Source of the DNA: Crenalkalicoccus roseus
GTDB taxonomy: Bacteria > Pseudomonadota > Alphaproteobacteria > Acetobacterales > Acetobacteraceae
Length of the DNA stretch: 48,854 nt
Assembly: GCF_004761865.1 (NCBI RefSeq)
Contig: NZ_SJDM01000020.1
Location: 14,029 to 62,882, forward strand
Direction of reading: 5' to 3'
In this document: one piece after another, positions 15,401-22,616 of the stretch
Layout of the letters: each line of letters starts with the position of its first letter
Position numbering within the stretch: the stretch's first letter is position 1
Notes under the pieces: generated by a model
What the model was told of the DNA's origin: nothing
Database searches by the model: none
Seen by the model: the letters and a program-made list of their open reading frames with translations, nothing else
Translations under genes and position numbers: made by a program

Positions 15401-16186
15401 ATGGCGCAGGAGCATGGCGAGGTGCGTGTGGAGCGGCTGGCGCGGCCCGAGGGCGGGGAGGTGGCGCGGGTCACCATCGCCCACGAGGCGAAGCTGAACA
15501 CGCTGAACACGCCGCTGATGCGGCGCCTCGTCGCCGCCATGGCCGAGCTGTCGGCGCTCGACTCGCTGCGCGCGGTGGTGCTGACCGGCGCCGGGCCGAA
15601 GGCCTTCGTCGGCGGTGCCGACATCCGCGAGATGGCGGCGATCCCGGACGGCGCCGCCGCCACCGGCTTCATCGAGCAGGTCCATGCCTGCTGCGCCGCG
15701 ATGCGCGACTGCCCGGTGCCGGTGATCGCCCGCATCAACGGCTGGACCCTCGGCGCGGGGCTGGAGCTGGCGGCGGCCTGTGACCTCCGCCTCGCCGCCG
15801 ACACCGCCCGCTTCGGGATGCCCGAGGTGCGCGTCGGCATCCCCTCGGTGGTCGAGGCGGCGCTGCTGCCCGGGCTGATCGGCTGGGGGCGGACGCGGCG
15901 GCTGCTGCTGCTCGGCGAGACCATCACGGCCGGGGAGGCGGAGGGCTGGGGGCTGGTGGAGCGGGTGGTGGCGCCCGAGGCGCTGGACGCGGCGGTGGAG
16001 GAGTGGCTGGCGCATCTCTGCGCCGCCGGCCCCCGGGCCATCCGCAACCAGAAGGCGCTGATCCGCCAGTGGGAGGACGTGCCGCTCTCCCAGGCGGTGG
16101 CGGCGGGCGTGCCGGCCTTCGCCCGCGCCTGGGAGAGCGAGGAGCCGCGGGGGATGATGCGCGCCTTCCTCGACCGGCGGCGCTAG
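15401..16186 (+). CDS. Enoyl-CoA hydratase/isomerase family protein
   Basis: This 261-residue crotonase-fold enzyme probably hydrates trans-2-enoyl-CoA to 3-hydroxyacyl-CoA. The oxyanion-hole segments AFVGGADIREM and NGWTLGAGLELAAACDLRLA are present. Both catalytic glutamates of true hydratases are present, Glu122 in LGAGLELA and Glu142 in MPEVRVGIP, so hydratase activity is likely rather than another crotonase reaction. The ATG at 15401 is preceded by GGAGGAA. It is divergent from the Sel1-type membrane protein and followed by 241 bases with two inverted repeats. The tandem acyl-CoA dehydrogenases lie 10 kb away, so no beta-oxidation operon is formed here. Confidence 0.9.
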   Translation: MAQEHGEVRVERLARPEGGEVARVTIAHEAKLNTLNTPLMRRLVAAMAELSALDSLRAVVLTGAGPKAFVGGADIREMAAIPDGAAATGFIEQVHACCAAMRDCPVPVIARINGWTLGAGLELAAACDLRLAADTARFGMPEVRVGIPSVVEAALLPGLIGWGRTRRLLLLGETITAGEAEGWGLVERVVAPEALDAAVEEWLAHLCAAGPRAIRNQKALIRQWEDVPLSQAVAAGVPAFARAWESEEPRGMMRAFLDRRR

Positions 16187-16221
16187 AGCCGCTCCACTCG
16201 GGCGTGAATCCGAAACGGCTC
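16186..16221. terminator. Inverted repeat after enoyl-CoA hydratase gene
   Basis: GAGCCG (16186-16191) and CGGCTC (16216-16221) flank a 24-base centre that starts at the stop codon. The arrangement resembles short palindromic intergenic elements that are scattered through alphaproteobacterial genomes, but only one copy is evident here. No T-run follows. Confidence 0.3.
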
Positions 16222-16291
16222 CAGCCCATCGCCCGATCCGCGGAGGCGGAACCGCCGGAGCGGTGAGGCGGTCGCTCAGCACGGAGCCATG

Positions 16292-16323
16292 GCGGCGCGA
16301 TCCACCAGGGCGGATCGCGCCGC
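16292..16323. repeat. Perfect 12-base inverted repeat
   Basis: GCGGCGCGATCC (16292-16303) and GGATCGCGCCGC (16312-16323) form a perfect 12-base stem with an 8-base loop. It sits between the enoyl-CoA hydratase gene and the Pro-rich membrane protein gene, about 105 bases upstream of the latter. It could be a terminator stem without U-run or a repeat element. Confidence 0.55.
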
Positions 16324-16427
16324 GGCACTGCTGCCGCCCGCCGGCGGGACCATGCCCCGGGAGCCTCGCCGGGCTTTGAAGCCGTCCGCCGCGGGAAAGT
16401 CCCATTTGAGGCGGCGGATCATCCGCC

Positions 16428-17522
16428 ATGACCACCGGAGCCACCCTGCCGCGGCCGCGCCCGCGCGGCGCCGCGCCGCCACGGCCCGCCCCGCCGCGCC
16501 TGCCCGCGGGCGGCTGGCGGGTGCTGCGCGACTGCCCGCTCGGCGGCGGCCCGCCCGTGCCGCTGGCGCTGCTGCACCCGGCCTTCGGCGTCGCGCTCGT
16601 CGAGCCGCCGCGCCCGCCCGGCGAGGATGCCGCGACGCGGCTGCGGGCCCGGCTCGCGGCCGCGCGCTTCGGTGCCGTCTTTCCGGGCCATCTGCCGGTC
16701 GTCCTGCTGCGCGAGGCGCCGGGCGGAACGCCGGGGGCGCTTGAGGCCGCCTTCGCGCGGCACCGGCCGCCCGCGCTGCCGGGCGGCGATGCCTGGATGG
16801 CGGCGGTGGAGCGGGCGCTGACCGCCGCCCCGCCGCCCGCCGCCCTGCCGGCGCGACGCGGCGCGGCTTGGCGCTGGCCCGCCCTGCTGGCGCTGGCGGC
16901 GGGGCTCGGCCTCGCCCTGGCGGCGGTGCCCCCCTGGCGGGAGCGCCCCCCGCCGCCGGCCGGGGGCGGCGGGGCGGCACCGGAGGCTGCCCGGACGGGT
17001 GGCGCCGTGACGCCCGGCGCCTCGGACTCCGCGGCGGCAGCGCCGACCGCGCCACCCGGCGCGCAGCCGCTTCCGGCCAGCCCACCGCCTGCTGCCGCGC
17101 CACCCCCACCCTCGGCTGCGACCTCGCCTCCGGTTGCCGCGTCGCCGCCACCCTCGGCCGCAACCCCGCCACCGCCTCCGGCCAGCCTGCCACCCATCGC
17201 CGCACCGCCCCGCGCCGGGCCGCCGCCGCGTGCGGAACCAGTGCCTCGGCCCCCACCGCCGGCGGCGGTCCTGCCGCCGATCGCCGCGCCACCCCGCACC
17301 GGGGGACCAGCCTCGCCCCCGCCCCATCCGGAGCCGGCACCGTCGCCGCCTTACGGCCTGCCGCCGATCGCCGCGCCGCCGCCGCACTGGCCCGGAGCGG
17401 CTGCGGCGCCGCGGCGCCCCCACCCTCCGCCCGAATGCCGCGAGATCCTCGCCCGGCTCCGCGCCGGCGCGGTGCCCGCCGAGCCGGAGCTTGCCTTCTT
17501 CGACCGGTACTGCCGGTTCTGA
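16428..17522 (+). CDS. Membrane-anchored Pro-rich protein with NERD-like N-terminal domain
   Basis: The 364-residue protein shares its N-terminal domain with the product of 14191-15219: GGWRVLRDCPL...VPLALLHPAFGVALVEPP (29-61), FGAVFPGHLPVVLLRE (81-96) and AWMAAVERALTAAPP (122-136) align in order with the paralogue. A single membrane helix (149-168) follows. The rest is a Pro/Ala-rich stalk of about 170 residues containing three copies of LPPIAAPP, ending in a short ordered tail, CREILARLRAGAVP...FFDRYCRF. The stalk could cross the periplasm or cell-wall zone. No catalytic residues stand out and function is unknown. The DNA encoding the stalk is a degenerate repeat (17180-17400). The next gene, a lipoprotein, starts 83 bases later. 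Confidence 0.7.
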   Translation: MTTGATLPRPRPRGAAPPRPAPPRLPAGGWRVLRDCPLGGGPPVPLALLHPAFGVALVEPPRPPGEDAATRLRARLAAARFGAVFPGHLPVVLLREAPGGTPGALEAAFARHRPPALPGGDAWMAAVERALTAAPPPAALPARRGAAWRWPALLALAAGLGLALAAVPPWRERPPPPAGGGGAAPEAARTGGAVTPGASDSAAAAPTAPPGAQPLPASPPPAAAPPPPSAATSPPVAASPPPSAATPPPPPASLPPIAAPPRAGPPPRAEPVPRPPPPAAVLPPIAAPPRTGGPASPPPHPEPAPSPPYGLPPIAAPPPHWPGAAAAPRRPHPPPECREILARLRAGAVPAEPELAFFDRYCRF

Positions 17523-17605
17523 CGTGGCCGCCGGCAGGAGGCGCGGCATCCGCAAGGCGCGCCGGGTGTTGTCCCGGGCGTCACCTCCCGCCGGAGCCCG
17601 CACGG

Positions 17606-18019
17606 ATGCGCAACCGCCGCCATGGCCTTCCCGCCCTGCTGTCCCTGCTGGTCCTTGGCGGCTGCACCACCGCCAGCCCCGAGGCCTTCGACCGCCGCAT
17701 CGCCGCCCTGATCGGCCAGCCTGAGGCGGAGGCAGTGGCCGCCCTTGGCGTGCCGCAGCGGAGCTATGAGGGCGATGGCCGGCGGCTGCTGCACTACGAA
17801 TTCGCCGGCCCCGCGCCGGGCCCCGTGCTTCGCCCCGGCATCGGGCTCGGCTTCGGCACCGGGGGCTGGGGCAGCGGCTGGGGGGTGGGCACCGGGATCG
17901 GCATCGGTCTCGGTGGGCAGGCCGCGGGGGCCCCCTGCGTGCTGGTGCTGGAATCCCGCGAGGGGCGGATCACCGGCTTCCGCCGCAGCGGCCCAGGCTG
18001 CGCCCTGCCCGTGGGCTGA
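17606..18019 (+). CDS. Small Gly-rich lipoprotein
   Basis: This 137-residue protein has a lipoprotein signal peptide with lipobox LVLGGC (lipidated Cys20) and an Arg-rich start (MRNRRHG). The mature part has an SmpA/BamE-like beginning (RRIAALIGQPEAEAVAALGVPQRSYEGDGRRLLHYEF), then a Gly-rich segment (GIGLGFGTGGWGSGWGVGTG), then CVLVLESREGRITGFRRSG with a likely disulfide between Cys111 and Cys132. The pattern of a short G-x-P, helix and strand motif is typical of small outer-membrane lipoproteins that support envelope assembly. No specific role can be assigned. The frame is open upstream, but ATG 17606 gives a perfect lipoprotein signal. Confidence 0.8.
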   Translation: MRNRRHGLPALLSLLVLGGCTTASPEAFDRRIAALIGQPEAEAVAALGVPQRSYEGDGRRLLHYEFAGPAPGPVLRPGIGLGFGTGGWGSGWGVGTGIGIGLGGQAAGAPCVLVLESREGRITGFRRSGPGCALPVG

Positions 18020-18045
18020 GCGCCGCCCCGTCCGCCGGCCGGATG

Positions 18046-18062
18046 TGTCGGAAATTCTTACA
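18046..18062 (+). promoter_or_regulatory. Candidate activator box upstream of the sigma-54 promoter
   Basis: TGTCGGAAATTCTTACA, an AT-rich island in GC-rich surroundings, lies about 62 bases upstream of the -24 element of the sigma-54 promoter, the usual place for an enhancer-binding protein. PEP-CTERM protein genes in several bacteria are controlled by the PrsK/PrsR two-component system acting with RpoN, and this box resembles the operator type associated with PrsR. The match is from memory, not an alignment. Confidence 0.4.
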
Positions 18063-18123
18063 TTCCGTGTCCATGCCGGTGCATCCCTATGCCAAGCCCT
18101 TGGCGGAACACGAAATCTTGCGC

Positions 18124-18137
18124 GGCACGGGGTTTGC
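18124..18137 (+). promoter_or_regulatory. Sigma-54 (RpoN) promoter of the PEP-CTERM gene
   Basis: GGCACGGGGTTTGC gives GG and GC exactly 10 bases apart and matches the consensus TGGCACG-N4-TTGC at all positions except the first T (here C). The expected transcription start is near 18149, leaving a 65-base leader to the ATG at 18215. Confidence 0.72.
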
Positions 18138-18214
18138 TACCCCGCTGGTGTCGGCCTTGGCCTCCAGGGGGCTGAGCGCCGACACCTGCGCAACCCGGGC
18201 AAGGACACCGGATC

Positions 18215-19028
18215 ATGACCCCGAAATTATCCAGGACGCTGCTGGGATGGAGCCTCTCCGTCTCGGTCGCCGCCGGCGCCGCCCTGGCGCTCAGCGCGGG
18301 CCAGGCAGAGGCGGCGCCGATCCCCGCCGGCTGGAGCTGCGTTGGCAATTGCGGCACCCTCGGGCCTGACGGGGTGGTCGCGGCCGCTCCGGTCGGCGAT
18401 GGCAGCTACCAGTACGTCTCGACCTAATCAGGGCGTCACGAACGCCGGCGCGCTCACCGGCGTCGGCGGCACCGGCACCCCGACCAACGGGTCCCGGCTG
18501 ACCACCACCGCCTTCTCCGCGGATGCCGGCGACACCCTGGCATTCTACTTCAACTACGTCACCTCGGACGGCGCCGGCTTCGCCGACTATGCCTGGGCGC
18601 GGCTGCTGGATGACAGCCTGACCCAGGTGGCGCTGCTGTTCACCGCCCGCACCACGCCGGGCGGCGACACCGTGCCGGGCTTCGCCATGCCCGCGCCGGA
18701 GGCGACGCTGACCCCGCCCAGCACGCCGATCATTCCCGGCGGGCCCGCCTGGTCCGCGCTGGGGCCCGATTCAGGGGGGTGCTGGGCTGCGGGGTGCGGC
18801 TATACCGGCTGGATCCAGTCCTCCTACACGATCGGAGCCGGCGGCACCTACTACCTGCAATTCGGCGTCACCAACTGGGGCGACACCGCCTTCGACTCCG
18901 GCATGGCCATCGCCGGCGTGACGGTCGGCGGCGTGCCGATCACCCCGGTGCCGGAGCCCGGCACGCTGGCGCTGTTCGGCCTCGGCCTCGCCGGCCTTGC
19001 CGTGCTGCGGCGGCGCCAGGCGGCCTGA
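18215..19028 (+). pseudogene. PEP-CTERM sorted exoprotein, interrupted by a single-base frameshift
   Basis: The first frame (18215-18427) encodes a signal peptide (LLGWSLSVSVAAGAALALSAGQAEAA) and IPAGWSCVGNCGTLGPDG, then VGDGSYQYVST and a stop. Removing one T (18425) joins it to the next frame as SYQYVST-NQGVTNAGAL and continues through a beta-rich domain (TTTAFSADAGDTLAFYFNYVTSDG, YTIGAGGTYYLQFGVTNWGDT) to a complete PEP-CTERM tail, VPEPGTLALFGLGLAGLAVL followed by RRR, ending at 19028. That tail is recognised by exosortase and the protein is then delivered to the cell surface or exopolysaccharide. The restored protein is about 270 residues and looks otherwise intact. The lesion could be a real mutation, phase variation or a sequencing error. 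No exosortase gene is in the window. Confidence 0.8.
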
Positions 19029-19036
19029 GCCGCGCG

Positions 19037-19075
19037 CCCCGCACGCCGTCGCCGCCGGGGCGGCGGCGTGCGGGG
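19037..19075. terminator. Bidirectional terminator hairpin
   Basis: CCCCGCACGCCG (19037-19048) pairs perfectly with CGGCGTGCGGGG (19064-19075), and the loop can pair further with one mismatch. It lies between the convergent PEP-CTERM gene (stop 19028) and bcp (stop 19095). There is no T-run, as usual for very GC-rich genomes. Confidence 0.6.
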
Positions 19076-19094
19076 GGCCACAGCCCGCGCCGCC

Positions 19095-19592
19095 TCACCC
19101 CAGCGCCTTCGCCGCCTCCATCACCTGGGCGGCATGGGCCTCGGGCTTCACCTTGCGCCAGACCCTGGCCACCCGGCCATCGGCGCCGATGAGGAAGCTC
19201 GACCGCTCCATGCCCATGTAGGTCTTGCCGTACATGGATTTCCGCACCCACACGCCGTAGGCCTCGGCCACCCTGTGGTCCTCGTCCGAGGCGAGGGGGA
19301 ATTCCAGCCCGTATTTCGCGGCGAATTTCTCGATCGCCGGCAGCCGATCGGGGCTGACGCCGATCACGGTCAGTCCGAGGCGGCCGAGTTGCGGCAGCGC
19401 CTCCTGGAGGCCGCAGGCCTGCCGCGTGCAGCCCGGCGTGTCCGCCTTCGGGTAGAAGTAGAGCAGGAAGGGCTGCCCCTTCAGCGCCTCCAGGCTCACC
19501 CTCCGCCCGCCGGAGGCCGGCATGGAGAAGTCCGGCGCCGGGTCGCCCTCGGCCGGTCCCGCCTGGGCGGTGGAGGTGCTGCTGCTGGCCAT
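19095..19592 (-). CDS. bcp: Thioredoxin-dependent peroxiredoxin (Bcp type)
   Basis: This 165-residue cytoplasmic peroxiredoxin reduces hydrogen and organic peroxides with thioredoxin. The active-site segment YPKADTPGCTRQACGLQ carries the peroxidatic Cys55 and a resolving Cys60 five residues later, which marks the atypical 2-Cys Bcp class. The family's structural stretches PFLLYFYPK, VIGVSPD, FPLASDEDHRVAEAYGVW and SSFLIGADGRVARVWRKVKP are all present. The first 12 residues (Ser/Thr/Ala rich) are poorly conserved. It lies 19 bases downstream of glnE on the same strand, so it is probably transcribed with glnE. Confidence 0.94.
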   Translation of the reverse strand: MASSSTSTAQAGPAEGDPAPDFSMPASGGRRVSLEALKGQPFLLYFYPKADTPGCTRQACGLQEALPQLGRLGLTVIGVSPDRLPAIEKFAAKYGLEFPLASDEDHRVAEAYGVWVRKSMYGKTYMGMERSSFLIGADGRVARVWRKVKPEAHAAQVMEAAKALG

Positions 19593-19611
19593 GGCGGAAA
19601 CTCCCCCTCAG

Positions 19612-22599
19612 TCAGATCCCGCCGAGATCGGCGAGGTGGCGGTTGAACGCCGCGCGCACGCGCCGCGCGTGCCGTTCCATCTCGGCGCGCAGCCCGGGGA
19701 GGTCAACCGCCGGCGCCTCGAGCAGCGGCGCGGCGGCGCGCAGCAGCGCCGCCTCGGCGGGGGCGGGCAGCGCCTCCTCCCGCGTCCGGCCCTGGGTCAG
19801 GCGGATCAGCCCGAGCACGGTGCGGTAGAGCCGGTCGGCGCGGATCAGCGCCGCCGCCTCCGCCTCCGGCAGCACCCCCGCCCGCGCCAGGCGGTCGAGG
19901 GCCACTCGTGTCGTCGTCGCCAGCACCTCGGGCCGCGAGGGGGCGTGGCGGAGCTGCAGCGCCTGGGCGACGAACTCGACCTCGACCAGACCGCCCGGCA
20001 TCAGCTTCCAGTCCCACGGCCCCTCGGGCGGCAGGTCGCGCAGCATGCGCGCGCGCATCGCCCCGGCATCGGCCGGCGCCGCCTCCGCCGCGTCGGCGCG
20101 CAGCAGCGCCGCGCGCACCGCCTCCGTCACCCGCCGCTTCAGCGCCGGCGGCCCGGCGATCACCCGCGCCCGGGTCAGCGCCATGCGCTCCCAGGTCCAG
20201 GCCTCGGCGCGGTGGTAGCGCGCGAAGGAGGCGAGGCTGGTGGCGACCGGCCCCTTGCTGCCGGAGGGGCGGAGCCGCATGTCCACCTCCCACAGCCGCC
20301 CCTCCGCGCCCGGCGCGGTGATGGCGGCCACCACCTGCGGCGCGAGGCGGATGAAGTACTCCGAAGGCGCGAGGGACCGGCGCCCGCCCTCGCTGCCGGT
20401 CGCCTCCGGGTCATGGTCGTAGATCAGCACCAGGTCGAGGTCGGAGCCGGGCAGCATCTCCCGCCCGCCGAGCTTGCCGAGCGCCACCACCGCCAGGGCG
20501 CCGCCCGGCACGCGGCCGTAGCGCTCGGCGAAGTCGGCGGCGATGCGCGGCAGCAGCGCGGCGATCGCGGTCTCGGCCAGGTCGCTGCGCAGCGCGCCGG
20601 CGGTGTCGGCGTCGAGCCGCCCCTCCAGCGCCGCCACATCGATGTCGAATTTGCGCTCGGTGGCGATGCGCCGCGCCACCTCCAGCGCCTCCTCGAGGTG
20701 GCGCGCATCCTTCACCAGGGCGGGCAGGGCGGCGGCGGGGTCGGGGCCGAGCTCCGGCCCGTCGCGTCCGTTCGCCCCGACGCCGCCGGCGAGCAGCCCG
20801 TCCAGCGCCGAGACGTTGCGCGCCAGGTGGTCGGCGAGCTGCGGCGCCGCGCCGAGCACCCCGGCGATGCGGTCGAGCAGCGCCGGGTTGCGGTGGAGCA
20901 GGCTCAGCACCTGCACCCCTGCGGGCAGGCGCATCAGCAGCGAGTCGAAGCGCGCCAGCGCCTGGCCCGGATGGTGCTGGCGGCCGAAGGCGGCGAGGAG
21001 GGCGGGCATCAGCTCGGTCAGCAGCTCGCGCGCCCGCTCGCTGCGCGTCGCGCGCGGACGGCCGTGATGCCAGCCGCGCACCATGGCGGCGACCGAGGAG
21101 GGATCGTCGAAGCCCATGGCGCGCAGCGTCGCCATGGTGTCCGGGTCGTCCTCGACCCCGGTGAAGACCAGGCTGCCCCCCGCCTCCCCGGCGCGGGAGA
21201 GGGCGGGGGCGGCCTCGAACAGCCCGGCGTAGTGGCGCTCGACGCGGCCGAGATGGGCCAGGAATTCCGCGGCGAAGGCCTCGGCGGAGGCGAAGCCCAT
21301 GAAGGAGGCGATGCGCGCGAGGCCCTCCGCGTCTTCCGGCAGGCGGTGGGTCTGGCGATCCGCCACCATCTGCAGCCGGTGCTCGAGCGTGCGCAGGAAC
21401 ACGTAGGCGTCGGCGAGATCGACTGCGGCGCGGCGTTCGAGCCGCCCCGCCGCCACCAGCGCGGCCAGCGCACCGAGCGTGGTCGGGTCGCGCAGCGCGG
21501 GGTCGCGCCCGCCCCAGATGAGCTGCAGCACCTGCACGGTGAACTCGATCTCGCGGATCCCGCCCCGGCCGAGCTTGACGTCGTGCCCGACGAGCGCCAC
21601 GGTCGCGCCCGCCCCCCTGGCGCCCTTGTGGGCGTGGATCTGCCGCTTGATCGAATGGATGTCGGAGACGGCGGCGAAGTCGAGCGAGCGGCGCCACAGG
21701 AAGGGGCGGATCTCGCGCAGGAACTGCTCGCCGAGCGCGCGGTCGGCGGCCACCGGCCGTGCCTTGATCATCGCCGCCCGCTCCCAGTTCTGCCCCATGG
21801 ACTCGTAGTAGGTGATGGCGGCGGGCAGGGAGACGGCGAGCGGCGTCGCCGCCGGGTCGGGGCGCAGGCGGAGGTCGGTGCGGAACACGTAGCCTTCCGC
21901 CGTGCGCTCCTCCATCAGCCGCACGAGATCGCGCGCGAGCCGCACGAACAGCGCCCCCGCCCGGTCGGCATGGTAGGCTGCCGCGGGGTCGTAGAGCAGC
22001 ATGAGGTCCACATCCGAGGAGTAGTTGAGCTCCCGCGCGCCGAGCTTGCCCATGCCGAGCACCACAAGGCCGCTGCCGCGGCCGATGGCGCGCGGATCGG
22101 CCCGCCCGTTGCCGCCGCGCGGAAGGCGCAGCTCGCCCCGCCCGGCGGCGGCGAGCAGCAGGTGCGCGCAGGCGAAGTCGAGCGTCCGCTCCGCGAGGTC
22201 CGACAGCGCGCCGGTGACGCGGTCGAGCGGCCACAGCCCGGCGAGATCGGCCGCCGCCACCACCAGCGCCGATTGCCGCTTCGCCTGGCGCAGCAGCGCC
22301 GCCACCTGCTCCCGTCCCGCCGCCGGGTCGGCGCGGGTCAGCGGATCGAGGGCGAGCGCCTGCGCCTCCTCCGGGCCGCGCTCGGCCAGGCGCAGCAGGG
22401 TCGGCGCCTCGCGCAGCGCGAGATCGGCGAGGTAGGGGCTGTGCCCGCCGAGGGCGGCGAGCAGCGCCGCGCCCTCGGCGCTCGCGGCGAAGGCGCGGCA
22501 GGCGGCGTCGCGCTCGGCGAAGCGCTCGATCAGGCGGTCGGCCGCCGCGGCGTCGAAGGGGCGGGGCAGGCGCTCGGGGGCGATGACGGCATCGGGCAT
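19612..22599 (-). CDS. glnE: Bifunctional glutamine synthetase adenylyltransferase/deadenylase
   Basis: This 995-residue enzyme attaches AMP to glutamine synthetase and removes it, tuning ammonium assimilation to PII signals. It has two nucleotidyltransferase domains. The N-terminal deadenylase domain has LGMGKLGARELNYSSDVDLM (SSDVD at 194-198). The C-terminal adenylylase domain has VALGKLGGREMLPGSDLDLV near residue 720. An intervening regulatory region and the helical FDSLLMRLPAGVQVLSLLHRNP segment are present. Length matches the family (about 950-1000). The start ATG at 22599 is only 17 bases from the divergent TTG start of the AsmA-like gene, so the two promoters must overlap each other's coding regions or lie in this tiny gap. 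Confidence 0.96.
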   Translation of the reverse strand: MPDAVIAPERLPRPFDAAAADRLIERFAERDAACRAFAASAEGAALLAALGGHSPYLADLALREAPTLLRLAERGPEEAQALALDPLTRADPAAGREQVAALLRQAKRQSALVVAAADLAGLWPLDRVTGALSDLAERTLDFACAHLLLAAAGRGELRLPRGGNGRADPRAIGRGSGLVVLGMGKLGARELNYSSDVDLMLLYDPAAAYHADRAGALFVRLARDLVRLMEERTAEGYVFRTDLRLRPDPAATPLAVSLPAAITYYESMGQNWERAAMIKARPVAADRALGEQFLREIRPFLWRRSLDFAAVSDIHSIKRQIHAHKGARGAGATVALVGHDVKLGRGGIREIEFTVQVLQLIWGGRDPALRDPTTLGALAALVAAGRLERRAAVDLADAYVFLRTLEHRLQMVADRQTHRLPEDAEGLARIASFMGFASAEAFAAEFLAHLGRVERHYAGLFEAAPALSRAGEAGGSLVFTGVEDDPDTMATLRAMGFDDPSSVAAMVRGWHHGRPRATRSERARELLTELMPALLAAFGRQHHPGQALARFDSLLMRLPAGVQVLSLLHRNPALLDRIAGVLGAAPQLADHLARNVSALDGLLAGGVGANGRDGPELGPDPAAALPALVKDARHLEEALEVARRIATERKFDIDVAALEGRLDADTAGALRSDLAETAIAALLPRIAADFAERYGRVPGGALAVVALGKLGGREMLPGSDLDLVLIYDHDPEATGSEGGRRSLAPSEYFIRLAPQVVAAITAPGAEGRLWEVDMRLRPSGSKGPVATSLASFARYHRAEAWTWERMALTRARVIAGPPALKRRVTEAVRAALLRADAAEAAPADAGAMRARMLRDLPPEGPWDWKLMPGGLVEVEFVAQALQLRHAPSRPEVLATTTRVALDRLARAGVLPEAEAAALIRADRLYRTVLGLIRLTQGRTREEALPAPAEAALLRAAAPLLEAPAVDLPGLRAEMERHARRVRAAFNRHLADLGGI

Positions 22600-22616
22600 G
22601 GCGGGGGAGGAGGCGC

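Noticed and set aside
13190-17299. A 1369-residue minus-strand open frame
   Set aside because: Only its C-terminal 334 residues (TAXI receptor, from 14194) resemble a protein. The rest is Gly/Arg/Ala-rich and antisense to real plus-strand genes.
17180-17400. Repeated GC-rich units that might suggest a tandem repeat locus or CRISPR array
   Set aside because: The units are imperfect, in frame, and encode the Pro/Ala stalk with LPPIAAPP repeats. There are no spacers of constant length and no cas genes.
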